NCBI GenBank assembly: GCA_026225945.1
Contig: JAMJFZ010000879.1
Span: forward strand, 932,001 to 996,000
Length of the DNA: 64,000 bases
DNA from: Cricetomys ansorgei
Taxonomy: Eukaryota > Chordata > Mammalia > Rodentia > Nesomyidae
Direction: 5' to 3'
Shown here: positions 34,738 to 47,213 of the stretch, piece after piece
How the letters are laid out: every line of letters begins with the position of its first letter
Numbering within the stretch: the stretch's first letter is position 1
Notes under the pieces: model-generated
Databases searched by the model: none
Told to the model about the DNA's origin: nothing
What the model saw: the letters and a program-made list of their open reading frames with translations, nothing else
Position numbers and translations under genes: made by a program

Positions 34738-34887
34738 TATTGCTGTTGTGTTGAGACAAGGTAGCCCAGGTTAGCCTGGAGGTCATTATGCTATCCACCC
34801 CCCCCCACTAGCCTTGAATGTTCAGCAAGACTCCTGCTTCAGCTTCCAAGTAGGGAATTACACTTATGTACTACCATATCCAAGAAG
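34738..34887 (-). mobile_element. B1-related SINE (PB1D-like), antisense
   Basis: GTTGAGACAAGGTAGCCCAG, GTTAGCCTGGAGGTCATTAT, CTAGCCTTGAATGTTC, CTCCTGCTTCAGCTTCC and a TTACACTTATGTACTACCAT end follow B1 order in complement, with a C-run interruption at 34797-34806. Confidence 0.65.
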
Positions 34888-34904
34888 GAAGCATTACCTC
34901 TAAC

Positions 34905-35240
34905 TGTTGTAGAAGTGTATTTTTATTTATGTTTAAACTGGTTGTTTAAACTGCATTGTTGGATGAAGGGCTGCCTAGGCCTTGGCATTTTGTATTGTTT
35001 GTAGGTGTTGGCTTTATGTAAAAGATGTTTGATTAATCATGATCTGCTCATTATGTTCTATCAATACAACATCTCTGGAGCTTTGGAACCAATAGAAATC
35101 CCCGAGATGAGATGCTAAGGGTTCTACTGTCCTGTATGGTGCTTGCCATAATAGTGGCTCCCTTTGCTGAGGTCCGGCAGGGTTTACAGCTACAAAAAAA
35201 ATCTCTCCTTGTCTTATTTGCTGAGCAACACTGTGGGTTG
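34905..35240 (+). mobile_element. ERV LTR, same family as 20098-21270
   Basis: It starts TGTTGTAGAAGTGTATT and shares GGCATTTTGTATTG, GGTGTTGGCTTTATG, ATGTTTGATTAATCATGATC and GGGTTCTACTGTCC, with a diverged TCCTTGTCTTATTTGCTGAG 3' part. This copy retains the middle portion that the 20098 LTR has lost. It has no coding capacity. Confidence 0.65.
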
Positions 35241-35776
35241 GAGTCCCTTAAAGGAGAGCCTGAAAAGCCATTAAGTGAAACTGTGAAGGTAAAACCTGAA
35301 TGGTGGTAGAAACCTTAAGACGTTAGAGACACCACGGTCACAAGACATGCCGAGGAGGTCTGAATATAGGAAGTGGAGTAAACCCAAGAGACACGTGCAT
35401 GTTGCAGGCAGCAAAGCTGGCAGGGAAGAGACATTTAAGCTTTGTGAAACTGAAGTCCCAGGAGCCAAAAATGGAGTACAGGATTTGATATTTGCCCTGA
35501 TGGCTTTTAGTCTTATTTGGTGCAATCTTTTTGGGCTGTTTCATGTTGGAAGTACTTAATTTGGTTTTGTTGTTGTTTCTTAATTTTAGGAGGTGGTCAC
35601 AGTTGAACACAAGTTCATCAAGGACACAGTTCCTTGAGTGTCAAAAGAGACTTTTTGACTTGGGGCTTTTGAATAGTTGTTGAGACTTCTAAAGGTTATT
35701 GGAGCTTTAAAAGTTAGACTAAATGCTGTTTTCATAATAATATAATCATGAACCTATGAGGACCAAGAATAGAGCA
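35241..35776 (+). mobile_element. MaLR-type internal region (non-coding remnant)
   Basis: AGAGCCTGAAAAGCCATTAA, GGTCTTATTTGG-like segments, GAGACTTTTTGACTTGGGGC, TTTTGAATAGTTGTTGAGAC and CATGAACCTATGAGGACCAA resemble the interior of rodent MaLR (MT/ORR1) elements immediately upstream of their 3' LTR. MaLR interiors of this kind rarely keep open frames, and none is open here. Confidence 0.55.
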
Positions 35777-36020
35777 TGGTGGTTTGAATGAGAATGGTCA
35801 CACACAGGCTCAAGTATCTGGTCCCTAGTTGGTACGCTGTTCGCAGAGGTTGTCTCACCTTTAGGAAGTGGAGTCTTCCTGGAGGTGGGACATCACTGGG
35901 GGAAGAAGGGGAACTTTACATGCTTATAGCCTTACACCCTTCCCTGTTCTCTTGTGTTCATTATGTGAATGCAAATATAATCAACAGCTCCTGACTCTAT
36001 GTATTTCCCAGATTAAAGAA
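35777..36020 (+). mobile_element. MaLR LTR (MT/ORR1-like), truncated
   Basis: It begins TGGTGGTTTGAATGAGAATGG (MaLR LTR 5' end; only the first 20 bases considered), then AAGTATCTGGTCCCTAGTTG, GGTTGTCTCACCTTTAGGAA and GGTGGGACATCACTGGGGG. The 3' half is unrecognisable. Confidence 0.68.
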
Positions 36021-38160
36021 TGATCTTCAGTGCAATCCCATCAACGGAGGGAAGATATATGTGTATATTATGGATGATAGTTTTTGGATAGAAGCATTGC
36101 CTGGCAAATCACCATACACTCCAGTTAGACTGTCCCTGACGTTCTCTGTGAGATAGCAGTTCAGTTTCCTCTTCCACAGTGGAAATGGCCCAATAGAGTC
36201 AGTGTGCCATCAGGTACATGGATGATTACTCTAGAGGTTATGCTGTATCAGGTGTTCAGCATTGGTGCCTATGTTCACAGACCATGTGAGGAAGCCTTGC
36301 ACCTAAATAAAATGCAATCTATTATTTAAAAGTGGAAGACTTCATCAGATAAATAAAAGACACCTAATTATAATTTAGAATGCATATTTTCCACAGTAAA
36401 GGCTCCTTCTCCATCCACATTCCAATTTCACTCAGAGAGAATATTGATGGAATGGACCATATTACAGTCTTTTGGAAACTCTGGGAAAGATTCCTCCCCT
36501 GTACAGTTTTTCTTAAGTAAAAAGCCACCACGGTGGAGAAGCCCCATCACTGGCCCTCACTGCACTCTTGGTGCAGACGGAGCAAGGCCTTCAGGGCAAC
36601 TCATAGAACAAACTGCTCATATCCTTCCAGGATAGGGTACGATCTGCTGATCAAATTCTTGGCCAACAGAAGCCTAACACATGGAACTGATTTGTATTCA
36701 TGAACGTTGTAAAATACAATAATTTGAAATAAAACCTTTTTATAAGTGTGGAATGAAAGAGTAGAAGAAAATTAGACTGAAAAAAATCATCGGGTAAATT
36801 GGTAAAATTTTGTGCTAAGAACTTTTAGTGTTAGAGCTTCTCTTCTCCATTTTTCTTCAAATTGTGAATAGCCTTCCAAATTTCATGGGAAGAAGATCCT
36901 GAAATTACCCAAACACAGAGGGGTATGAGGACACTGGAAATGAAGCTTCTCATACCAAACGCCAGAGAATACAGGGCTCCCATCACTTCAGATCAACCAA
37001 CTGCACTTAATCAAACCTCAGACAATGCAGTGCCCTGGTACTTCAGAGCAACCATAGCACCTCAAAGCAACCGATTTCAGAGCTGACGCTGACAGTTTTT
37101 CATGATGGCCTGATTTGCCTCATGATTCAGAGAAATACTGGCACCATAGGGGCTTTGAAATATATATATCTTTGTTACTCTGGAGAGGGGTTGGTGGACT
37201 GTTGATGCCAAATTCTCATTGTATGTTCTGGGTTTAGATAGGTCAAAATAAAATAATCGTACATAGTACATTCAGATAAAATAAGGTTTTCATTCTTTAT
37301 ATTTGTATATATTTGTATATACTTATAAATTTAAAGAACGAAAGCCTGGTATCCATCTAGGTCTTCCCAGGATATTTCAAGAGTTAGAGAGTTAGAGGAA
37401 GGCAAGGTGAGGTATGGCAACCCAGCATAGATAAGGGCTCACTACATGTATCAGGGCAACAACAAATATCTCCCTGACAGCACACTGACAGCATGCAGGA
37501 GTGCCTGATTTCCCTCGATGTCATTTAGGAAGAATCCCTCCATCTACCAAGCAGCCAAGAAGCTGTGCTAAAGTGCTATGAACATGGAGCTACTGCATTT
37601 ATGGTGTGGCTTAATTTTATCCTCCAGGGATTCGCCTATTGGAAGCCTATTGGAAGTAATTCATACCGTGGTGATGCGATACTGTAAAGAGGTGAGGTCC
37701 GGATGAAGGTCATTGACTGCATGCTCTCTAAAGAAGGCTCCTGTCTGACAATGTGATCCTCTTTAGTGCATACTCCTGGTAATCTAATGCAGCCTGGGGT
37801 TCCTCATCAGAATGGAGAAACCTCAGTCTAAGTTATGAGCGACAAAAGTCCATTTTTTTGTAAATATATCCTGCTCAGTTATTTTGTTGTAAAAGAAAAA
37901 CAGAATAATAAAAGAAACCTATCTCTTCTGTTAACCACTGTTTGGCCAGAAAGAAACACAATGTTTTACAGGTCGTAGGTACAGGGAGGGTCTACTGAAA
38001 GTTTGGAGGGGCAGAATTACAACAGCACCATTATGTGCGCACTCAGTCTCGGTGGTGTGCTGACTAGGTGAGGCTGAATGTTTAACTATTAGAATAACAG
38101 TATAAAGCTATATATGTTAGCAAGGTAAACTTGGTGTCTCCTGACGTTGCTTCTTGACTT
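36021..38160. other. Single-copy DNA
   Basis: A TATATTTG-type AT stretch lies at 37297-37322. A region at about 37660-37770 (AAGAGGTGAGGTCCGGATGA) faintly recalls an MLT1-type LTR but is too diverged to call. No gene was recognised. Confidence 0.42.
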
Positions 38161-38289
38161 ACAATGTCAGGGAAACATGGGGTTCACTTAATGACATTGA
38201 TAACAATGTCAGGGAAACATTATGGGGTTCACTTAATGACATTGATAACAATGTCAGGGAAACATGGGGTTCACTTAATGACATTGATA
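38161..38289 (+). repeat. 42-bp tandem repeat, three units, bounded by inverted repeats
   Basis: Unit 1 is 38161-38202 (42 bp), unit 2 is 38203-38247 (45 bp, with a 3-bp TAT insertion) and unit 3 is 38248-38289 (42 bp). Apart from the insertion the copies are identical. Each unit starts ACAATGTCA and ends TGACATTGATA, so CAATGTCA and TGACATTG form perfect 8-bp inverted repeats within and between units. The unit length is a multiple of 3, so a plus-strand frame (38154-38342) repeats a 14-residue peptide (NVRETWGSLNDIDN). Confidence 0.95.
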
Positions 38290-41200
38290 ACAGAACAGAA
38301 TTGTTTTTACAATTCCCACTATTCATTTCTCATATAATTTAATTTTATTAACTGGAAATGTTGATTTCTCTCTTTCCGTTATTATCTGTTATTATTTATT
38401 CTTTTTCTCTGTGATACGTTTCCATTTTCATCCTCCCCTTTTGTGTCCCCTTTCTTTTCTAAACTAAACTAGAAAGTGAACCCCCACTTTTCCTTTCTTT
38501 CCTATTTTCTCTGTTCTTCTGTCTGAGGATGCAAAGGGTTCCCTTTCTCTGTGTTTACAGATAGAGATCTACAGATATTGTAATATGTTTTCCTTTGTAT
38601 ACAGCTATATTTACATATAAAGGAAGATACCGCATTTTTGAAGGCACGCATAAGTAATTTAGCAGACTAGAGGCACCTCAGTGAGGTAACAAAAATACGG
38701 GACCCTCACTTTCTGGCTCAGGTAGGCACATGGTATAGAAGGCGTTCACACAAGAAGAGTCTGTATCAGTATTTCAGTGACCCGTAGGAACACATTATGA
38801 ATTGGATGTCGGTGTTTTGAATAGAAAAGCCTTCTGCAAATACCAGATGCCATTTTCATTAATCGTGTTTATCTTTTTTTTTCTTTTGAATAAAGATGAA
38901 ATAGAGAGATTTGATGAAAGTGTTTGCATTATTCCTCTGTAAGCAAATGATTAAATATCAAATCAAATGCACATGGCATTTTAGAAGCATAGAGGATATT
39001 TATGCTTACAGAATGAAGAAAGTGGACTTTTGGAAGTTCGTGGCACAGTGGCCGGAGAGAGTTTTTTTTTTTTTTTTTTTTTTTACAAGTGTAGCTAGCT
39101 CTCTTCAGGGATCTGGTGCCGGTTGTGCCTGGGGCTTTGATGACTCCACCATATCCAGGAGTCTCACTGGCCTGAAGCTTCTGTTAGATACACCTTTTCG
39201 TTATTTATTAAGAAAAGTTGTTTCCATTATCTATTGAGACAAGTCTAGTAGGAAATTCACTGCATAAACTGTAACTATGGATTTACTAATGTGAGGAAGT
39301 ACTTAGGACAGTCGTCCACTTCAAAATTACCGTACAGATACGGATATGAACCAAAACATGACTTTGACATATTTTCCTTATTTAAAGATATGCTTTTAAT
39401 GGAAAATTTATATGGCCTCGAGATAAAAACCATCAAATACTCCGGGCTCTCTTTCTAACATCCCAGAGCATTGCTGTGGGCTTTCTCTGGTGTTTCTATA
39501 ACTCGCCCCAACTCCCTTGCTTTTATTTATTATGCTTTGACATTTTTCTGTAATTAAAACTAAAGGATTGTCATATTAAACTCTCATAAAATTCATACAG
39601 TAGTTTTTCCCCAGTTTATTTAACTGGTGCCTTGTGGGTAGACAGCGAAGTTTCTTCTCATTTATATGTGTATTTTGAATGACACGCCCAAATGTTCATG
39701 TCAAAGGAAGGGGGCTAATATACTGCTTTATCCAGTGCTTAATGGGTGTTCCATGTTTCCCTGCTTGAGTGATGGAAAGTTACCTTAGTTCCCACCTTCT
39801 TGTAAACGAAATAGTCCAGATTTGCATATGGTTGTTAACACTTCTACTTCTTTTCCTGTAGATTCATCTTATGAATAAACACATTTTCTAATTACAGTGA
39901 CACAGTGAGTCCTTAATTTCTGCTATTTCCTTTGTAACTTCAAAAGGTTTTTCAATGAATACCCTTGGTTCATTTCTGACTGACAGTTCGGAATCAGGAA
40001 AATATGGGCTCCTTAGATGAAACTTATGAGGAACAGAGGTAGAAGTGAGAGAGAGATGGAGAAGGACGAATGGTAAAGAGAGACTAACGTGGAAGGGACC
40101 GCCTTCTGAAACAGATTTTAAACTTTCTGGCCTATCAGTGACGAAGTATTTGGCAGTAGCCCCAGAACTATCTGCTTACCAGGCTGTAGGAACAAGAAGG
40201 AAAGGCAAAGCTTTGACAGCAGCCAAGAGTGAAGACCTTCTTCATGCTCCATTTTAACAGCCTCCTTGAAAATGAGCAAGCCTGTGTCTCCAAGCTTCTC
40301 ATCTATACATGTGATATTACACACCCAGGAGGACGACCCCATTGTCAGCCTCTTCCTTTGCTTGTGAGTGTCAAATGACAGGTGGGTGGGGTTTGCTTCT
40401 AAAACCTGGTTTCATTTGGGACTGGGACTATATTCGCTTTTTTGCTCATTAAATGACTCCCTCCACCCTGTTTAGATGTCAGGACTGTGAAAGTACAATA
40501 ATGGGGACTAAGGCAAAACAAAACAAAACACCCCCCCCAAAAAAACTTGCTTCCTTACTTTAATTCCATCTTTTAGGAAAAGAAAACATTCTTATTCAAC
40601 CATCTCCATTTCTAAAAACATCAAATTAAGAGCAAACCATACTTTTAACCAGGCTAGGACATGTCAGTCATCATCATGCCGTCCATTCTGTATGTGACGC
40701 TCAGTGGTCTGCACTAGAAGGCGGTGGGGCTGGTTCACAGAAGAGCAGCGATAGCTGGGGGAGAGAAAGCGTTTGCAAAACAAGGAAAATGAGCACTAAA
40801 CCTTCCTTTCAAATAGGAAAGGGCTGTCATTTCTCCCTGTATATCCAAAAGGGTTATTTATAGACCAGGACAAGGAAACAAGATCCTGAAAGGAAAAATA
40901 GCCCAACCCTAGCCCCATGGCTTTTAAGTCAGTGCAAAGGTAAGACCCTCAGTCTGAAAAGCAGCTTGTGAACAGTGAGCAAGGACACGCTGGTCTGCTT
41001 TCAGTTTGTCAAATGACCTAAATGCATGCTCCCTCTCTCTCTCTTTCTTTCTCTTCCATTAATAGGATTGGGATGCCCACTACAGACCTATCAACTCATG
41101 GATGAGCTTGAAGTTCATTGACTTATATGTTTAGGAAACGCTTTAATCTTCTTTGTTCTTCCCCACCCCAAATTAAAGCAAATTAAACAGGTGTCTGGCA

Positions 41201-44200
41201 TGTGTGTTTCTTTTAACACAGTATGTCGTGCTGGGCGGAGGAAGTTGTCATCCCTGCTTCTTCAGTTTATGGTCAATGGCAGAATGCTCTTTTGTAAAGC
41301 ACTAGACTCATCAAAAGGGGTGATAAATAGCAAATTATCTAGCAGCAGCCGAAGGAATAAGTCAGTACTATTTTAATAATTCTATTTGCACTGGGAAAAC
41401 AATAGGTTTCCGTTGAATGGATAAGGTTCTCCGTTTACTGAATGACAAATGTAAATGAAGGAAAATTGTTTTTGCAGAAATCTCCGAATCACTTAATTCC
41501 TCTTGAAATGGAGTTTCCTTAGAACAGGGGTTCTGAACCTTTTTTAAGTCCTCCGGAACCAAACCCTTGATGCCCCAGGAGGTAAACTTCCTGTGCTCCC
41601 TATTTTAGCCACTTCCCACATTCAATGCTCAGGACATGGGAGGAGGGGCCACTTCCCACTTATCTGATCTCTCTCTGACCTTGGAAACCAAGGTTAAATT
41701 CAATTGCATTCTTGTCCGAAGTCTGACAGATGGGAATCCTTTGCCAAAGACACCGCCCTCTTCATTATTTTTCCTTTGTGTAAGAAAGACACCATCCTCT
41801 CCAGACACCATGGTAAACGTCTAGACAAAAAACAATTGGTGTCACTGTATCTAAAATACCTGAAATTTTTCCAACCTTAGCAAAGAGAAACTATAAATAA
41901 CTTCAACTCGGTACCGTGCAAAAACGGCTTTCTCTATCATAATTAAATTTTAAGAGATAAAGGTTTAGCTAACAGTAACATAATAAGAACAATCTTCATC
42001 CTTTCATATACAATATGACATTCTTGAACCTGGTATACTGATTTTGTAACTTGAGCTATTGTCTTGAAAGGAGGTGTGTGGAATTTGTCACTCATGGTAA
42101 CAGAAATGGGAAAGAAATAGAAAAATACCCTTGAATTAAAATGAAAAAAAAAATCTAGAATGGATTTGTAATTTATACAGCGTGTCTGTGTTCTTGGACC
42201 AAGGTACACAGAGAATCATAAAATAAGAATGGAAAGCTTAACTATTTTCAGAGTTTGGAAGGCTGATCAGGCTTGGATCAGGCCATGGTCTTCAAAGGGC
42301 CAAGCTTTTCTGTAAATGAGATGAGACCATCTCCCCTTTATCCATTCTTCCAGGACCCACACCATCCCACATCTGCCTCTTGACAAGAGCAATACTTAAC
42401 CTGGGGTCCATGGGATTGTTCTAGTTCACTGGTAAAAAGAACCACACAGCTGTTTCTTTTTCTAGGATGCAAAGGGAAAGATAAGAAGAAAGTAGAAGCA
42501 AATAGAGAGCAGAAATGGTACAGTAAATTTAAAAAAAAAAAAAAAAAAGACCTCAGCAGGCAAATCCTCCAGGCCCATAAACGTTTGTTGAGAGTTTTCT
42601 TCAAGTTTCTCCTTAAGAAACCAATTCCTTCTTTATCTTTGCTTCTTTGGTTTTAGAAGTAAATTTAAAATGTGTCTTAAGTTCAATTTTCAGTCTCCTT
42701 CTATGGGAGGAGCTAGGGCGATCACATGACTCTATTGATTGAAAAAGACCTATGACAAGCAGCTAAGTTGGTGTAGCCTCATCTGTTTTGGAAGATAGCA
42801 CTCACGGAAGGATCATTTATGTTGCATTCGATATTAAAGTCCAAAAGCATATGGAAAAGAATAACTTCATAAGAAGATGTAAATGAGAAGAGATCTAAGA
42901 AAAAGAAAATATTGCCCAGTAAGGTATTGTAAGCTTAAATATAATTTATGTTTTAATTAAAGAATAACCATAAGTGGAGTCTGCTAATACCCAACTGCCT
43001 AAGCTTGACCTTCAACAAATGAAAATCATGTAAAACTCTTACCACACTAGAGACACCCATGAAAGAAAAATAAGGCCAATTCTATCTTTCTTCCTCTTTA
43101 GTGGCATACACTTTCTGTGGAAATTCAATATATCTTCAGATAGAAAATGGTTTTCTGGATAAGATCTCTGAGCAGGTATGGCGGAGCGTTAATGCAGAGT
43201 CTCACAACTATTCCACCGGCAGACTGTGGATGCTGACTCCGAATGCAGGACTCCCTAAGTCTTTACACTTAAGTACACTCTCCTCTTTAAACACAGATAG
43301 CATCTGATGGAAAAATTTTATCTAATCCTTTTTAACTTTTAATCTTTAGACTTTGATGTATTTTTTCTAAACCAACTTTTCAACTCGAGAGAATGTGCAA
43401 CACAAGTGTAGCTGCTGTATTTCTCTACATGAATTGGAAAACAATTGTTAGCAAGCTTCTTCATAAGTAGAGCCAGTCGCTGAGGTTGGATAGTGATGAA
43501 GTTAAAGGGACCGAGTTTCCAAAGTTGGCAATTCTGGAGGAGGAAGGCCACATAGGAACCTTCCAGAGATGTGAACCATTCCCTCCGTTGTTGTTTCTGA
43601 ACACTCCCTAGCAGCCTTCATGGAGCATCCTGGCACCCAGAACTTGAAGCATGGTGTTAAGAATGATTATGCATCTCCCTTATAGCATGCCTCAAAACCT
43701 CTGCTAGTGGCAGGATTTGGATCAGAAGGGGTCTTGAGAGAGAGAAGGCACAGTTCCATCATGTAGCAAACTAATATGTTTAGTTTAGAAAACTAAACTA
43801 AAACTAGTACATCACGCTGGCCAAGTGTTATGGTCCAAAGCCAATATACACATCATCAATAGTTCCCATATTAAGTTCGCATATTAAGAATAATATCCAC
43901 AGGCCAATGCAGTCTGCTGTGCTAACTGCATGTACCAAGCTTCACAAAGTAGAGTGACAGGCTGCCAGCACACCTGCGAACTACTTGACTGGGAACATAT
44001 CACAAGACACAAGACATTGACCTTCAATGGAATGCTGACATCTCCAAAGAAAAATCTGATGCTCCGTAAACTGAAATGTATTAGTTTTCATTATTCTCTT
44101 CTTAGAAAGGAGAAACTATAAGAAGTAAGGACTATAAAAGATAAAACAAATTGCAGAAACAAAAACTGTGAGTCACATCACTTGTAGTTTGTCCCCTCGG

Positions 44201-45599
44201 ATTTCACAGGAACAGCAAGGCTTCACATTGTCAAAAGATTCAAGCTCCGATGAGTTCCCAGAGTCTCACTTCTGCCCTTGGCATTTGCTGCTGTTCAAGT
44301 GAGTGACCCAGGGGGAAGCATCTGTTCTCTATCGAAGCTTACACAGCTCCGAGACTAAGAGGGAACGTCTGGAGCCTGGGTACTAGGTCAAGTCAAGTTA
44401 ATGTAAAATATACACTTTAAATGTGTATTGAACATGTGAGGTGACACTACCTCATAGTACGTGAAGATACCCATGAAAATATTTCCAGGTTACTGTCACA
44501 AGTTTTACATGGTGTATTCTTCCATTCACTTTGTAAATAAATCTCATCAAGGTTAGCTTTAAAAAAAAAATCACAGGCTGAAAACCTAGAGAAATATTTC
44601 AGTGTTTCCATTTTTATCATTGATATCAATATGAACCTATATTATTTTCTGTTCTTAGAAACTATAAAATATACTTACATGAAAGAGAAAACTCTAAAAA
44701 CAGACTACTTTGCCCACACAAAAAAAAGCATTGAGTGAGACAGTCTCTTACAGGCAAAGACATTTCCCAACAGCTGAATGGAATAGCCATTTGGCAGAGA
44801 AGTTGTAAAATTCCAGAAAGACAATTGGTTGAAACGTTTTTAACCCATTAAACACTTTCCTTCTACTTGACACCTTGGATGTACCTGTGACAGTCTGTGA
44901 CACTCACGATTTGCTCTGCTGACTGTGTGTAACCCGGGAATGTCAGATGGCTTTCCACCTTTGGCTTGTGGACGGAAATTTTGAGGGCCGAAAACATGAT
45001 GTCCTCCACTTCGTGAAACTTGCAGGGAAAAAACAAAAAAATCAACCTCTCAGGATGTTATGACTGTTTTTCCTCTTCTCACCACTGCACTTGTTTTAAC
45101 GGGAAGTAGGGCTTCTGGAACATGGTTGGAATGAGTGTGCGGAAGAGGAAAAGTGTAGTTTGGATCCCTGCCAAACGGGTCTGCTGGGCTGTCTCGCCGT
45201 AAGAAATTCAGAGTGTGATTCTCGTTTTCTCTTGTTCTAAGACAACTCAACTTGGTCGCTGTATTTGCAGAATGTCGATTATCTGGTTTTCATTCCACGC
45301 AAGTCTGAAGTGCCAGTGTGAACATCCCTGTGGCATTGCCTCTGCCCTCCACGTGTAAAGGCGTCTCCAGGATCAGGATTCTTTGTTGCTTGACTGTGTA
45401 TTGCAGCATCTTAGCGTCTCTGAGAATGCTCAGTTAAGGCTTCCATTGTGAGTATCTGTAGCTGACGTGTTAGAAAAAGTTTACTTTCAACTCTAGCCAA
45501 TCTTCAATGAAAATAAAGACATATTTGGCTTACTTTTTTCTTTATTTGTTTTTCCTTAAATACATCTCATCTATTTTGGAGAGAGAGTCCACTATATTT
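38290..45599. other. About 7.3 kb largely without recognisable repeats or genes
   Basis: It contains a 23-base T-run (39062-39084), an A-run (about 42531-42548), a C-run within AAAACACCCCCCCCAAAA (about 40529-40540) and a CT-rich tract (41031-41056). A short TTCTGAACCTTTTTTAAG patch near 41530 recalls old hAT repeats. A possible 74-bp exon lies at 43102-43175. Open frames up to 108 codons show no domains. Confidence 0.45.
43102..43175 (+). other. Possible exon between good splice sites (weak)
   Basis: The segment is preceded by a strong polypyrimidine tract (TCTTTCTTCCTCTTTAG) and followed by CAG|GTATGG, a good donor. In the frame with two leading bases it reads AYTFCGNSIYLQIENGFLDK then ISEQ without a stop, and 74 bp ends in phase 0. 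Against it, the same frame stays open on both sides (43074-43307), so openness adds little. I recognise no protein, and no partner exon was found nearby. Confidence 0.2.
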
Positions 45600-45815
45600 T
45601 TTAAATTTTGTCTCATGTATATGGGTGGTCTGGCTGCATGTATGTCTGTGCACCACCTACGTGCCTGGTGCCCACAGAGGTCAGAAAAGGGCATGAAATC
45701 CTCTGGAACTGGAGTCATAGGTGACTGGGAGCTGCCATGTAGGTGCTAGGAATCGATTGTGGTTCCTTTGGAAGAGCAGTCATTGCTCTTAAGCACTGAA
45801 ATATCTCTCCAGCTT
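45600..45815 (-). mobile_element. B3 SINE, antisense
   Basis: Complement landmarks occur in order: ATGTATATGGGTGGTCTGGC, TGTATGTCTGTGCACCACCT, CGTGCCTGGTGCCCACAGAG, TCTGGAACTGGAGTCATAG, GGTGCTAGGAATCGATTGTG, GAAGAGCAGTCATTGCTCTT and ATATCTCTCCAGC. It is nearly full length. Confidence 0.93.
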
Positions 45816-46974
45816 CATGGAGAGATTCTATTTTAAATGTAACTAAGTTACTTCAAGTAATTAGAAAAACAATTTTCTTGTTAAATTCACATTTACACAT
45901 TATTATACATTCTTTGAAATGGGAAAATGATTGGGAATTGTCATTGAGAAAGGGAATCAACAGACTGAAACATGGTTTACAGCAAAAAGTATTGGAAAAA
46001 TAATTACTAAGTATTCTAGTTCCCATTATATTTTCAACATGATCACATCTCCTTGAGCCAGACCAAAGATAAACTCAAAGACTTATTTCAATGAAATAGC
46101 ACACTCTCATCTCTTAAGCTCATTTATGCTCACTACCATCCCAATCCCTAGTGTGGTATAAGTGGAATACAATTTGGGATTAGCAGATTTTGGTGGGAGC
46201 CCCTCTTTAAACTCTTGGTATCTGTGTGTACTTAACTTCTCTTCAAATCAGCTTTCTTTTCTGGAAGATGAGACAATGGCATTTTCCTCTAAGTGTTTTT
46301 AAATGGATTCCTGAAACAATAGAACCATTGAACACAAGCTTATACATAGTAATATTAATTCACTTTTTTCTGCTGTTTTCTCATCTCATGTGTATACGGG
46401 ATACAGAAACACATAGTTTGAGAAAGGTACCAGCGTACGGGGGGGAGATAATTGACTTTAGGTATCATAGGTTAGATTTAAATTCTATTTAATTTAATTT
46501 AATTCCCCAACAACCGCCATCTCCGAACCTCATGCTCTCTGTGTAGGAAATAGGAGTAGAATTACTTACTCTGTGAGACTTTAAGTGACCAAATGTGTGA
46601 AGTACAAAGCACAGTGCCTCAAAACTTGGACAGCCTCAGTGACTAGAAATGAGTTTTACCATCATGAGTTGCTTGAGAAAGACACTGTCACTATCAACAG
46701 AAGTCCTGATGGAACCAGATCAGTCAGGAAAAAAATGGAAGAAATAATAAGACTGTGCATTCAAATATTTTCAGGAAAGCATATAGTGTAGCATTTGATA
46801 AGAAATCACATCATCCTAAGGAAAATGAGGACATTGATTTAATATATTAAAGCCCTCTATGTTAATTGAGAATATCCCTGCCTTCTGTCACATTATATCC
46901 CTTTATATATTATATATTATATATTCATAAGATATATGAATATCTTATATGTTCCTCATTTGTTGTTAGTTACT
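45816..46974. other. Single-copy DNA, AT-rich toward the end
   Basis: A (TTTAA)n patch lies at about 46486-46504. An AT hairpin occurs at 46921-46943. The 88-codon frame at 46226-46492 has no domain. Confidence 0.42.
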
Positions 46975-47213
46975 TTTTAAGATTTAACTTTATTTTATAT
47001 GTATGAGTGTTTGCCTCTACAAAAGTATGCGTATCACGTGTGCCATGCATGCTATGGAGGCCAGAAGAGCGTGTTGGGTTTCCTGGAACTAGAGTTATAG
47101 ATGCTTATGAACCAATAGGTGCTGATAACTGAACCCAGGTCCTGTGCAAGAGCAGCAATTGCTGCTCCAGTCTTGCTCTGCAAGAGCAGCAACTGAACCA
47201 TTGCTCCAGCCCC
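46975..47213 (-). mobile_element. B3 SINE, antisense, with internal duplication
   Basis: TTAAGATTTAACTTTATTTT, TATGTATGAGTGTTTGCC, TATGGAGGCCAGAAGAGCG, TTCCTGGAACTAGAGTTATA and AACTGAACCCAGGTCCTGTG mark an antisense B3. The head region (GCAAGAGCAGC...GCTCCAG) is present twice, 34 bp apart, with a perfect palindrome in the first copy. Confidence 0.92.
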
